64,000 bases of DNA. Origin: Bacteroides salyersiae WAL 10018 = DSM 18765 = JCM 12988 (lineage in GTDB: Bacteria; Bacteroidota; Bacteroidia; Bacteroidales; Bacteroidaceae). The position numbers and the translations under genes are program-made. The notes under the pieces are model-generated. The model ran no database searches, was not told where the DNA came from, and saw only the letters and a program-made list of their open reading frames with translations. Positions 27,134-36,507 of the stretch are shown here, one piece after another (the stretch's first letter is position 1; each line of letters begins with the position of its first letter). The stretch covers positions 1 through 64,000 of the forward strand of contig NZ_KB905468.1 of the NCBI RefSeq assembly GCF_000381365.1. The letters run 5' to 3'.

Positions 27134-28474
27134 ATGAAGAAAGATAATTTTACACAGATGACTACCGCTCCCATTCCGGGATTAATCGGTAAACTGGCCG
27201 TACCGACAATTATCAGTATGCTGGTCACCTCCTTTTATAATATAGCAGACACTTATTTCGTCGGGAAGATCAACACACAGTCGACAGCAGCAGTAGGCAT
27301 CGTGTTCTCCGTCATGTCTATCATTCAGGCTGTGGGATTTTTTTTCGGACACGGATCGGGAAACTACATCTCACGAAAGTTGGGAGCACAAGAAACGGAT
27401 AATGCGGAAAAAATGGCGGCTACAGGATTTTTCTTTGCCCTGTTCATGGGAGTAGTCATTGCCGTTGTCGGCTTGTTGCTGTTAACGCCACTCTCCGTCG
27501 CATTGGGGTCTACCCCTACCATCCTGCCTTACACAGAAAAATATTTAGGCATTATCCTGATCGGCGCACCTTTCATGACGGCTTCGCTGGTGCTGAACAA
27601 TCAGATGCGTTTTCAAGGAAATGCCGCCTATGCCATGGTGGGTATCGTCACCGGTGCGGTAGTGAACATCGTGTTGGACCCGTTACTGATTTTCACTTTC
27701 GGAATGGGGATATCGGGAGCGGCATTAGCTACCATCATCAGCCAGATGTGCAGTTTCTCACTGCTACTGTATATGGCACGCCGGGGAAATAATATCATCA
27801 TCCGATACAAGCATTTCACCCCTACCTGGAGATTTTTCAAAGAGATTATCGACGGAGGAACCCCTTCCCTCTTTCGTCAGGGCCTGGCATCGGGATCTAC
27901 TATCTTATTGAATGTGGCGGCCGGTAATTTCGGAGATGCCGCCATTGCCGGGATGTCTATCGTCACACGGGTCTGTATGTTCATCAACTCTTTCCTTATC
28001 GGATTCGGACAAGGATTCCAGCCCGTGTGCGGATTCAATTACGGAGCAGGACTGAACAGTCGCGTACGGGAAGGATTCTGGTTTTGTGTAAAAGTAGGAT
28101 TTATTTTTCTGCTGACCGTCACAATCACAGGAATTGCCTTTGCACCGGATGTGATAGAACTTTTCCGTAAAGGAGATGCAGAGGTTGTCTCCATAGGATC
28201 GGCAGCATTGAAATGGCAATTTATTACCTTGCCTCTCGGTTCATGGATCATTATGAGTAACATGATGCTGCAGACTATCCGCAAACCGGTACGTGCCACA
28301 CTACTCTCTTCGGCACGCCAAGGACTGTTCTTCATTCCGCTTATCTTCCTGTTGCCCCGCTTCTTCGGACTGCAAGGAGTGGAAATGTGCCAGGCAATGG
28401 CAGACTTACTTTCTTTCCTGTTGGCCATACCGTTGACATGCAGTGTACTGAAAGAGCTGAAAACGGATAAATAA
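27134..28474 (+). CDS. MATE-family multidrug/Na+ antiporter
   Basis: The 446-residue integral membrane protein has about 12 hydrophobic segments and the MATE repeats: LAVPTIISMLVTSFYNIADTYFVG near the N terminus and the second half starting GLASGSTILLNVAAGNFGDAAIAG. GQGFQPVCGFNYGAG is a family signature. It exports organic cations or drugs with Na+ or H+ influx at the inner membrane; the substrate is not predictable. The start at 27134 is chosen because the promoter element lies upstream of it. A terminator follows at 28585. Confidence 0.9.
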   Translation: MKKDNFTQMTTAPIPGLIGKLAVPTIISMLVTSFYNIADTYFVGKINTQSTAAVGIVFSVMSIIQAVGFFFGHGSGNYISRKLGAQETDNAEKMAATGFFFALFMGVVIAVVGLLLLTPLSVALGSTPTILPYTEKYLGIILIGAPFMTASLVLNNQMRFQGNAAYAMVGIVTGAVVNIVLDPLLIFTFGMGISGAALATIISQMCSFSLLLYMARRGNNIIIRYKHFTPTWRFFKEIIDGGTPSLFRQGLASGSTILLNVAAGNFGDAAIAGMSIVTRVCMFINSFLIGFGQGFQPVCGFNYGAGLNSRVREGFWFCVKVGFIFLLTVTITGIAFAPDVIELFRKGDAEVVSIGSAALKWQFITLPLGSWIIMSNMMLQTIRKPVRATLLSSARQGLFFIPLIFLLPRFFGLQGVEMCQAMADLLSFLLAIPLTCSVLKELKTDK

Positions 28475-28545
28475 TGTGCCAATGCGGCAATATGCCAATG
28501 TGCCAATTGGCTGCGCTGTCTTATTAATGTGCCGATTGGCTGCGC
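28471..28545. repeat. TGCCAAT-type microrepeats after the MATE gene
   Basis: The stretch holds ATGTGCCAAT, ATATGCCAATGTGCCAAT and two copies of (A/G)ATTGGCTGCGC, the same family as at 16001-16275 and 33904-34016. Confidence 0.65.
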
Positions 28546-28584
28546 GTTTTATTCATTATTGATTTCAGGAAATAAAATCTATAA

Positions 28585-28628
28585 AAAAAAGACGCAGCAT
28601 CTTTGCATCAAGTTGCTGCATCTTTTTT
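28585..28628. terminator. bidirectional terminator between the MATE and TetR genes
   Basis: AAAAAAGACGCAGCA (28585-28599) pairs with TGCTGCATCTTTTTT (28614-28628): a 15-bp stem with one G-T pair, flanked by A and T runs so that it can work in both directions. Confidence 0.85.
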
Positions 28629-28643
28629 AAAATATTGAAGAGA

Positions 28644-29252
28644 TCAGGCATGTACTGCAAGATCATGTTCTTCCATATATTCATCAATCAAAGGAATAGC
28701 ATTCGTCCGGAATATACCACGCAACAACGCTTGACAAAACAACCATTGTGTAGTATAACGTGCACCACGCAAACTATTCTCATAAAGAAGGACAAGCAAA
28801 TCATTCGCAAAGCGATCGGGATCGACATCGGGAAGCAGATATCCACAGGCCTTACAACGATTTAATACATCTGCAAATTGCTGCAACCAGAAATATTCTT
28901 CTCGCTTCGAGAACGATTGGTAATCCGTCTCCTGTGCCAAATCGGTCAGTAGCACCCTTCCCATAGAATACATCAGATCGACATACCCGCCAACAATATC
29001 GAACAACGTTTTCACACACGACCGGTCATTATCTGCCCGGGCCAACAGAGTCCGTTTTTTTTCCCCAGCAATGTCTGCCAGACAAATCTGTACAAGACAG
29101 ACCTTGCTGGGAAAGAGTTGGTAAAGTGTTCGTTTCGACATCCCTAACCCTTGAGCAATGATATCCATTGTCAAACGGCTGATACCTTGACGAATCATCT
29201 CTCGCTTCGTATGATCAACAACAAGCCGACGGGTTGTTTCGGCTTTCATCAT
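28644..29252 (-). CDS. TetR/AcrR-family transcriptional regulator
   Basis: The 202-residue protein has an N-terminal HTH (about 12-58: MIRQGISRLTMDIIAQGLGMSKRTLYQLFPSK), the typical TetR_N pattern, followed by a helical ligand-binding domain without a recognisable subfamily. The start has a real Shine-Dalgarno sequence (AGGAGGTATTATG), unusual among these genes. It is the last gene of the leftward efflux operon, 21 bases after the outer-membrane factor, so it probably senses pump substrates and represses the operon. Confidence 0.88.
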   Translation of the reverse strand: MMKAETTRRLVVDHTKREMIRQGISRLTMDIIAQGLGMSKRTLYQLFPSKVCLVQICLADIAGEKKRTLLARADNDRSCVKTLFDIVGGYVDLMYSMGRVLLTDLAQETDYQSFSKREEYFWLQQFADVLNRCKACGYLLPDVDPDRFANDLLVLLYENSLRGARYTTQWLFCQALLRGIFRTNAIPLIDEYMEEHDLAVHA

Positions 29253-29273
29253 AATACCTCCTCTCTGCCTGTT

Positions 29274-30650
29274 TTACATTCGCCCGCCACCAAGTGCTTG
29301 ATATAGGGTGATAACTCCTTGAATTTCGGTAAACCGGTTGGCTACCTGAGAGAGTTGCGCATTGAGTAATGTCTGCTGGGCAGTCAAGACCTCCAGATAG
29401 GTAGTGTTGCCGTGCTGCATCAGCAAGCGGGTACTGCGGGCGGCATTTTCCAATGAAGCTACCTGCTTGTCGAAGTAAATGGATTTGCTGCGTGCAGTTT
29501 GTACCTGCGTCAAAGCATCATTCACTTCGCTTCCGGCAGCAAGCAATGTTTGCTGGAAAGCTAAACTCGCTTCTTCCTGCTGTGCTTTCGCTATCTTCAG
29601 TTGGGCGATATTAGCTCCCTTGTTAAACAAGGGTTGCGTCAACGATCCGAATACCGAAGCCAGCAGTTTGCCCGGATTCACAATCATCGAACCGGCACTG
29701 TTGGTCCAGCCTGCACTACCACCCAATGTAATGGAAGGATAGAAAGCCGAACGGGCGGCATTCGTAGAATAAAAGGCCTGTGCCAGTGAAAGTTCGGCAC
29801 TCCGCACATCGGGCCGGTTGGATAACATCTGCAAAGGAATTCCCGTAGCAAAAGTCTCCGGTAACTGCTGTCCGGCAAGTTTACCACGCTGAATATCATG
29901 GGGGACCTCGGCCAGAATCAATGACAAGCTATTTTGCGTCTGGTTGATTTGCTCTTTCAAATCGAGCACGGTAGTACATATATTGTAATAGGTAGCCTCG
30001 GTTTGTGCCAGTCCGGCTTCTGTCACCATGCCGGCAGCTTTCATGGCACGGGTGGCAGCCACACTCTCCTTCCAGGCTTTTTCGGTAGCTGTTGCAATTT
30101 CATATTGGGCATCGAGCATCAACAACGTGTAATACACGTTTGCCACCGATGCCACCAATTGTGTCTGTACCGCCTGTTCATATTCCCGGCTTTGCAGAAG
30201 CGCAGCTTTCGCACCCCGTTTGGCATTGGTCAGACGTCCGAAGAGATCGATCTCCCATGAAGCAGTAGCAGGCAACGAATAAGTCTTGGTAGCCTTTGCA
30301 CCGTCAAAACTACTGATAGAACCTTCCGGCGCCAAAAACAGAGACGGCAGATAAGAGAGTTTGGAAGTCATCAAGGCCGCTTCCGCTTCTTTCACCCGCA
30401 ATTGGGCTGTCTGCAAATCGGTATTACGAACCAACGCCGAATCAATCAATGTCTGCAAAAAAGGATCGGAAAAAACTTCCCGCCACGCCAGATTGCCAAA
30501 GTTGGCAGTATCGGCTGTCTGGGCAGCACTCTCATCAGTGCTGCCATACAGTCCGTCCGGTACTTCCGAAACAGGTTTATATTTGGAATAGATGCCGCAA
30601 CTGCTCAATGTAAAAGCAACGGCTACAAACAATAAAATTTGTTTTCTCAT
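29274..30650 (-). CDS. outer-membrane efflux lipoprotein (TolC/NodT family)
   Basis: The 458-residue form begins at ATG 30650, giving a lipoprotein signal (QILLFVAVAFTLSSC, modified Cys near residue 18); five extra residues are possible at 30665. Two OEP repeats are visible, each with long coiled-coil helices (LRVKEAEAALMTSKLSYLPS; AEASF-like LSLAQAFYSTNAARSAFYPSI). It forms the trimeric exit duct of the tripartite RND pump encoded by the two genes upstream, 30 bases away. Confidence 0.92.
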   Translation of the reverse strand: MRKQILLFVAVAFTLSSCGIYSKYKPVSEVPDGLYGSTDESAAQTADTANFGNLAWREVFSDPFLQTLIDSALVRNTDLQTAQLRVKEAEAALMTSKLSYLPSLFLAPEGSISSFDGAKATKTYSLPATASWEIDLFGRLTNAKRGAKAALLQSREYEQAVQTQLVASVANVYYTLLMLDAQYEIATATEKAWKESVAATRAMKAAGMVTEAGLAQTEATYYNICTTVLDLKEQINQTQNSLSLILAEVPHDIQRGKLAGQQLPETFATGIPLQMLSNRPDVRSAELSLAQAFYSTNAARSAFYPSITLGGSAGWTNSAGSMIVNPGKLLASVFGSLTQPLFNKGANIAQLKIAKAQQEEASLAFQQTLLAAGSEVNDALTQVQTARSKSIYFDKQVASLENAARSTRLLMQHGNTTYLEVLTAQQTLLNAQLSQVANRFTEIQGVITLYQALGGGRM

Positions 30651-30680
30651 ATTTCGTATCTTCATAATTAGCTCTATTTA

Positions 30681-33600
30681 TTATTCTTTTCCGGCTTCCC
30701 TTTTCTCCCGGTCACTTTCCTGCTTTTCTTCTGCAATCTGCCAATCCTGAGACGGTTCGGCCTGCACGGGATGTAGCTTTTCCTGAAGCCATTGGAAAGC
30801 AATGAAGAGCGAAGGTACAATGAAAAGCAATGCCAACGTACCGACAAACATACCGCCTACGACACCGGTTCCCAATGAACGGTTACCGTTGGCTCCTACT
30901 CCACTGGCTACCACCAGAGGGAAAAGACCGAATATCATTGTCAACACTGTCATCAAAATAGGACGGAAACGGGCTTTGGCTGCACTCACGGCAGAAGCGA
31001 TCAGCCCCATACCGGCCTTACGACGTTCGGCTGCATACTCTGTCAGCAAGATAGCGGTTTTGGCAAGCAAACCGATCAACATGATAAGCCCTGTCTGCAA
31101 ATAGATATTGTTCTCCAGTCCGAATATACGGGCAAAAAGGAAACTACCCATCAGACCGCACGGCACACTGAGCAACACGGCAAACGGAATGATGAAACTC
31201 TCATAAAGGGCACTCAGAATGAGATAAATCATCAGGAAGCAAATGGCAAAGATGATAATTGTAGTACCGCTCTGCTGATTTTCCTCACGGGTAATACCTC
31301 CATAGTCATAGCCATATCCCTTAGGCAAGGCTGTTACGGCCGTCTCCTGTACGGCACGCATGGCATCACCCGTACTGTATCCCTCGGCCGGCATGGCATT
31401 CACTGCAATAGAATTGTACATATTGAAACGGCTCAACGTTTCGGCGCCATACACACGGGTTAAAGTCACAAACTGACTGAGCGGTGCCATCTCTCCATTG
31501 GACATGCGTACAAAAGTATTGTCCAACGATGCCTCATCCAGACGATATTTAGGATCGGATTGTATCATCACTTTATAAACCTTCGAGAAACGATTGAAGT
31601 TGGATACATATTGTCCGCCGTAATATCCTGATAAAGTACTGAGTACCTGATCGGCAGTGATGCCTGCACGTTTACACTTGGAAGGATCTACCTCTACCAT
31701 CCACTGCGGATAGCGCACATCAAATGTGGAGTAAGCCATAGCAATCTCCGGACGCTGGTTCAAAGCACCTAAATATTGCTGTGTAGTCTGGAAGAAAGTA
31801 GTCACATCACCTCCCTGTTTATCTTGCACATGCATTTCCAAGGCATTACCCATACCGTATCCCGGAATCATACCCGGAGAAATGGCAAATACGGTAGCAT
31901 CCTTAATATCCATCGTACTTCCATAGACTTGCTCGATAACCGCTTGTACGTTATCCTCCTTCCCCGGACGTTCGTCCCAAGGTTTCAGTTTCAAGATCAA
32001 CATACCGAACGAACTACCCTGCCCGGACAATAATCCGTAGCCGGCCACCTTCTGTACATGTTTCACCTGCGGAATTGCTTCCAAACGCTTTTCGATGCGT
32101 GTAATCACATCATCGGTTGTTTTCAACGAACTACCGGCAGCCGTACTTACATTGACAAAAACAACCCCTTGGTCTTCATCGGGCACAAGACTGGTTTTAG
32201 TCGTATTCATCAGGAATGCCAGCAGAATAATGGAACAAACCAGCAATGACCATGTCAGCCATCTGCGTTTGATAAAGAACAATACAATATTCTTATATTT
32301 CTCTACCACCACGTTAAAAGCAGCATTGAACGCCTTACGGAAACGGGCGGCAAAGTTATTCTTCTGTGTTCCGTCTTCATTAATATAAGGTTTGAGCAAT
32401 AATGCACAAAGTGCCGGGCTCAATGTCAGGGCGTTCACAGCCGAGATACCTACGGCCACCGCCATTGTCAATCCGAACTGGGTATAGAAAGTTCCGGAAG
32501 TACCACTCATAAACGATACCGGAATAAATACCGCCATAAACACCAGTGAAGAGGTGATAACTGCATTGCTAATTCCCTTCATGGCATCGATACTGGCCAT
32601 ATAAGAAGATTTGTAGCCTACATCGAATCGCGCCTGCACGGCCTCGACGACGACAATGGCGTCATCCACCACCGTACCGATCACCAAAACAAGAGCAAAC
32701 AAGGTTATCAGGTTGATACTGAAACCGGCCAATGCCATGAAAGCAAACGTACCGATAAGCGATACAACGATTCCTACCAACGGAATAAGTGTAGAACGGA
32801 TATCCTGCAAGAACACATATACCACCAGAATAACCAAAATAATGGCCTCGATCAGTGTCTTAACCACTTCATGAATAGATGCATAAAGGAAGTCATTGGA
32901 TGACATCAGCTGCGTCAGCTCTACCCCTTTCGGCAAATCCTTCCGTGCCTCTTCCAAAAATTTATCAATATTGTTGTTCACCTCCGTCGCATTGGAGCCG
33001 GCCGTCTGGAAAACCATACAGGACACACCATTGTGTCCGTCCGTGGTACCCTTGTAGGCATAACTTTCCTGTCCCAGTTCCACTTCGGCAATATCTTTCA
33101 GTTTCAGTACTTCACCATTGTCTGTAGAACGGATTACGATTTCACCGAATTCCTCCGGAGTAACCCTACGCCCTTTGAACTTCATGGTATACTGATAAGT
33201 CTCATCCGAATTCTCACCGAACGAACCGGTAGCCGATTCGATGTTCTGCTCGGCCAACACGGCAGTGACATCCGAAGGAATCAGTTTATACTGTGCCATC
33301 ACATCCGGTTTCATCCAGATACGCAAACTATAGTCACCACCCATAATCATCATATCACCCACACCACTGATACGGAGAATCTCCGGTTTCAGGTTAATAC
33401 TGATATAGTTGGCAAGAAATGCCTCATCGTAAGAGTCGTCCGGGCTATGCAGAGAGAACATCTGAAGAATACTCGTCTGACGCTTGCTGGTGGTAACACC
33501 CACCTGAGTCACTTCTGCCGGAAGCTGCCCGGTGGCCTTAGAAACACGGTTCTGCACATTCACCGCTGCCATGTCGGGATCAGTACCCTGTTTAAAATAG

Positions 33601-33878
33601 ACCGTAATGGTAACCGATCCCGCATTCGTAGCAGAAGAGGTCATATAAGTCATGTCTTCCACACCGTTGATGGCCTCTTCCAACGGAGCAATCACACTTT
33701 TCTGCAAAGTCTCTGCACTGGCGCCGAAATAGCTGGTGGAGACCATAATAGTTGGCGGCGCAATATCCGGATATTGTTCTACGGGCAAGGAGAACAATCC
33801 GATGATGCCGACAACGACAATCGTTATGGAGATGACGGCGGATAGTACCGGCCGCTCAATAAAAGTTCTTAAATTCAT
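30681..33878 (-). CDS. RND multidrug efflux pump, inner-membrane subunit (AcrB/MexB type, HAE1)
   Basis: The 1065-residue protein has the RND layout: a first TM segment (FIERPVLSAVISITIVVVGIIG region), two large periplasmic loops, and 12 TM segments in all. The proton-relay acidic pair is in TM4 (IGTVVDDAIVVVEAV). RND-signature GISAVNALTLSPALCALLL is present. It exports drugs, bile acids or other amphiphiles driven by the proton gradient. Length matches AcrB (1049) with a Lys/Glu-rich C-terminal tail. It is third in the efflux operon. Confidence 0.95.
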   Translation of the reverse strand: MNLRTFIERPVLSAVISITIVVVGIIGLFSLPVEQYPDIAPPTIMVSTSYFGASAETLQKSVIAPLEEAINGVEDMTYMTSSATNAGSVTITVYFKQGTDPDMAAVNVQNRVSKATGQLPAEVTQVGVTTSKRQTSILQMFSLHSPDDSYDEAFLANYISINLKPEILRISGVGDMMIMGGDYSLRIWMKPDVMAQYKLIPSDVTAVLAEQNIESATGSFGENSDETYQYTMKFKGRRVTPEEFGEIVIRSTDNGEVLKLKDIAEVELGQESYAYKGTTDGHNGVSCMVFQTAGSNATEVNNNIDKFLEEARKDLPKGVELTQLMSSNDFLYASIHEVVKTLIEAIILVILVVYVFLQDIRSTLIPLVGIVVSLIGTFAFMALAGFSINLITLFALVLVIGTVVDDAIVVVEAVQARFDVGYKSSYMASIDAMKGISNAVITSSLVFMAVFIPVSFMSGTSGTFYTQFGLTMAVAVGISAVNALTLSPALCALLLKPYINEDGTQKNNFAARFRKAFNAAFNVVVEKYKNIVLFFIKRRWLTWSLLVCSIILLAFLMNTTKTSLVPDEDQGVVFVNVSTAAGSSLKTTDDVITRIEKRLEAIPQVKHVQKVAGYGLLSGQGSSFGMLILKLKPWDERPGKEDNVQAVIEQVYGSTMDIKDATVFAISPGMIPGYGMGNALEMHVQDKQGGDVTTFFQTTQQYLGALNQRPEIAMAYSTFDVRYPQWMVEVDPSKCKRAGITADQVLSTLSGYYGGQYVSNFNRFSKVYKVMIQSDPKYRLDEASLDNTFVRMSNGEMAPLSQFVTLTRVYGAETLSRFNMYNSIAVNAMPAEGYSTGDAMRAVQETAVTALPKGYGYDYGGITREENQQSGTTIIIFAICFLMIYLILSALYESFIIPFAVLLSVPCGLMGSFLFARIFGLENNIYLQTGLIMLIGLLAKTAILLTEYAAERRKAGMGLIASAVSAAKARFRPILMTVLTMIFGLFPLVVASGVGANGNRSLGTGVVGGMFVGTLALLFIVPSLFIAFQWLQEKLHPVQAEPSQDWQIAEEKQESDREKREAGKE

Positions 33879-33903
33879 ATAATCGTTCTATCTAAATTAT
33901 TAT

Positions 33904-34016
33904 TTAGCACATTATCCAATTACCACATTATCCCATTGCCATCACATCGATTCATTATTAATTCTTTCACTCTTAATTCATTAATTGGCACATTGGCATA
34001 TTGGCAAATCAGCGCA
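33904..34016. repeat. TGCCAAT-type microrepeats inside the efflux operon
   Basis: The 138-base gap between adaptor and pump genes holds inverse-orientation units (AATTGGCACATTGGCATATT, GGCAAATCAGCGCATTATT) of the same family as at 16001 and 28471. It contains no gene. Confidence 0.6.
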
Positions 34017-35135
34017 TTATTTATTATTATTCTTTGCCTTGATCGGTGTCCCTTCACGGAGCAATCCCACTCCTTCGGTCACAATGACTTCACCGGCTGT
34101 AAGCCCCTCATCAACAATAAATTCTTTACCACCGTTCACACGGGTTACCTGTACAGGAGTTGACTGTGCTTTGCCGTCTACCACTTTATAGACATAAACT
34201 TTGTCCTGTATTTCGAATGTCGCTGCCTGCGGAATGACCACCGCACCGTTTTTCTGAACAGGGATAACCACATTACCTGCACCACCGCTATGCAATAATC
34301 CCTCCTTATTGGGGAATACGGCACGCAGACTCACAGTTCCTGTCGAACGGTCTATCACACCACTGATCGTTTCGATTTTCCCCTTTTGCGAATAAGCCGA
34401 ATTGTCATTCAACATCAGATCGATTTCGGGCATCTGCTTCAACGCTTCCTCTTTGGAACCGTAACGCCGGATAAGATTGAGCAATTGATTTTCCGTCATA
34501 GAGAAATACACGTACATGTCGGAATTATCCGAAACGGTAGTCAAAGGTTCCGGAAGGCTGGCACTTACCAAAGCCCCTACCCGGTAAGGCAACGTGCCCA
34601 CTACCCCGTTCGACGGGCTTTTCACAACTGTATATGACAAATTGTTACGGGCACTTACCTCCTGTGCTTTCATCTGCGCCAATTGGGCTTTAGCTGTCAG
34701 CAATGAATTATGCGCCGTACTAAGATCGAATTCCGAAACCACATTCTGGCGGAAAAGTTCCTGTTTGCTGTCATAAGTCAACTGTGCCGTAGCAAGTGAG
34801 GCCTCAGCAGCCTTCACATTGGCTTGGGCTGTCTGCAAAGCAGCTTCGTAAGCCACTTGGTCAATGATAAAAAGAGTCTGCCCCTGACGTACGTGTTCTC
34901 CTTCGGTGACACACACCTTCGTAAGAAAACCGGATACCTGCGGATAGATCTCAATGTCTTGCCGTCCACGAATGGTGGCAGAATAAACACTTGTCAGCGT
35001 TCTGTCCGCCGGAGCGATGGTCATTACTTCGTATTCTGCCTCTACCTGAGCGGGAGGTGCCTGCTGGCAACTTGCCACTACCAAACAGCAAACGGCCAAT
35101 GCCGTTTGCAACAATCTGTTTACCTGATTCTTCAT
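34017..35135 (-). CDS. RND efflux periplasmic adaptor (AcrA/MexA type)
   Basis: The 372-residue protein has a lipoprotein signal (CCLVVASC, modified Cys near residue 23). It then shows the membrane-fusion order: a beta-barrel start (SVYSATIRGRQDIEIYPQVSGFL), a lipoyl half (VTEGEHVRQGQTLFIID), a coiled-coil hairpin (QTAQANVKAAEASLATAQLTY region), the second lipoyl half and a barrel. It bridges the inner-membrane pump and the outer-membrane duct. It starts 21 bases after the MFS gene, so the two are co-transcribed. Confidence 0.93.
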   Translation of the reverse strand: MKNQVNRLLQTALAVCCLVVASCQQAPPAQVEAEYEVMTIAPADRTLTSVYSATIRGRQDIEIYPQVSGFLTKVCVTEGEHVRQGQTLFIIDQVAYEAALQTAQANVKAAEASLATAQLTYDSKQELFRQNVVSEFDLSTAHNSLLTAKAQLAQMKAQEVSARNNLSYTVVKSPSNGVVGTLPYRVGALVSASLPEPLTTVSDNSDMYVYFSMTENQLLNLIRRYGSKEEALKQMPEIDLMLNDNSAYSQKGKIETISGVIDRSTGTVSLRAVFPNKEGLLHSGGAGNVVIPVQKNGAVVIPQAATFEIQDKVYVYKVVDGKAQSTPVQVTRVNGGKEFIVDEGLTAGEVIVTEGVGLLREGTPIKAKNNNK

Positions 35136-35156
35136 GTTCTAACTATTAAAAAAAAA

Positions 35157-36359
35157 CTATTTATATGATGTGTTCTGAAAAAAAGTATGAGAAGTCGCCA
35201 TTAATAAAAGCCCTACCAATCCGCACGTTGCACAACTGGCTATGACAATTACCCAACTTGTAGCAACCGAAACCTCGCCCAGTCCCACTAACGGAGCTAC
35301 CAAACCGGCGAAAGTAAATTGAAAGAATCCCAACATCGCCGAAGCATTCCCCGAATTCTTTCTTTCCAATGCCAATGCCAGCGAGGTAGAGGTGGGCAGC
35401 ACCATGCCCACACAAAAAAGCAATACCAAAAATCCTATTTCTATCGCAACCACAGACCAGCCGCCCATCAGGCAAACGGCCAATACAAGCGAAGCTATCA
35501 GCAGACAACAGGCTCCTATACCCAATGCCCGTTCTTCGCTTCCAAATCTCGGAACTATCAAATTTCCCGTCATAATCGCCAATCCGTTGAAAGCAAAACA
35601 AACGCTGTACATCACCGGAGTTAACCCGTATTCCGTCTGAAAAATAAACGGGGATGAGGAAATATATGCAAACAATACTCCCATTGCAAACGACTGTATC
35701 AGCATGTAGCACACAAAATGCTTATTACCCAACACCGAACGAAAATTTGCAAAAGTGGCCAGTACACTCCCTGTTTGCCTGCGTTCTTCGGGCAACGACT
35801 CGCGAAAACGGAAAGCAGCCGCCAAGATCGCCACACCAATTAAAAGAAGTACTGCAAAAATACCCCTCCAGTCTGTTATCCCTAACAATAATCCACCGGC
35901 AATAGGAGCTACAATCGGTGCCAACCCCTGCACAGCACTCAGCATGGCAAAAAAACGAGTGAATTCTTTTCCTTCATATAGATCGACAGCTATCGAACGG
36001 GAAATCACTACTCCTCCGGCAGCAGCAATACCCTGCAAAAGACGGAAACAGATAAATGTAATCACGTCCCGGCATAATAAGCAAATAAGCGTGGATACTA
36101 CAAACACCGTCAAAGATAAAATCAACGGACGACGACGCCCGTACTTATCACTCAACGGACCGATAACCAGCTGCCCGGCAGCCAAACCGATCACGCCAAA
36201 AGTCAAACTGAGTTGTATCAGGGAAGTAGTCGTACCGAAATATTCCATCAATTCCGGAAAAGCCGGCAGATACAAATCGGTCATAAACGGGCCGAATGCC
36301 GACAGCAATGCTGCAAATACAAGGACAAACCTTCTTGAATTATATTTCCTATTCTCCAT
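35157..36359 (-). CDS. MFS multidrug transporter, Bcr/CflA family
   Basis: The 400-residue protein has about 12 TM segments, with the Bcr/CflA start (FVLVFAALLSAFGPFMTDLYLPAFPEL) and the MFS loop motif GPLSDKYGRRRPLIL. It exports drugs or small metabolites by proton antiport. I start it at ATG 36359: a TACCTTTG -7 box lies at 36383-36390 on this strand, inside the longer frame to 36440. It heads the operon MFS-adaptor-pump-duct-TetR, divergent from the AraC gene. Confidence 0.9.
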   Translation of the reverse strand: MENRKYNSRRFVLVFAALLSAFGPFMTDLYLPAFPELMEYFGTTTSLIQLSLTFGVIGLAAGQLVIGPLSDKYGRRRPLILSLTVFVVSTLICLLCRDVITFICFRLLQGIAAAGGVVISRSIAVDLYEGKEFTRFFAMLSAVQGLAPIVAPIAGGLLLGITDWRGIFAVLLLIGVAILAAAFRFRESLPEERRQTGSVLATFANFRSVLGNKHFVCYMLIQSFAMGVLFAYISSSPFIFQTEYGLTPVMYSVCFAFNGLAIMTGNLIVPRFGSEERALGIGACCLLIASLVLAVCLMGGWSVVAIEIGFLVLLFCVGMVLPTSTSLALALERKNSGNASAMLGFFQFTFAGLVAPLVGLGEVSVATSWVIVIASCATCGLVGLLLMATSHTFFQNTSYK

Positions 36360-36382
36360 TTTTCTACTTTTTTTGATCGTGG

Positions 36383-36390
36383 CAAAGGTA
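36383..36390 (-). promoter_or_regulatory. -7 element of the efflux operon
   Basis: TACCTTTG on the minus strand, 23 bases before the MFS start codon. The -33 box is not obvious, consistent with an activated promoter next to an AraC-type regulator. Confidence 0.6.
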
Positions 36391-36477
36391 ACGGCTTTCT
36401 TCGGATGAAAACTTTTCATACTGTTTACAGTTTTGTTCATTTTTGGAACAAATTAGCGTAAATTCCCTAAAAAACTC

Positions 36478-36485
36478 TACTTTTG
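36478..36485 (+). promoter_or_regulatory. -7 element of the AraC gene
   Basis: TACTTTTG lies 22 bases before the AraC start codon; no TTTG at the normal -33 distance. The 90 bases between the two divergent -7 boxes are the likely operator region. Confidence 0.55.
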
Positions 36486-36507
36486 CAGGTGAAATAAAGA
36501 ACTACTT

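Noticed and set aside
32058..33845. Plus-strand frames (up to 270 residues) opposite the RND pump gene
   Set aside because: They mirror the GC-rich codon pattern of the pump gene and lack any domain.
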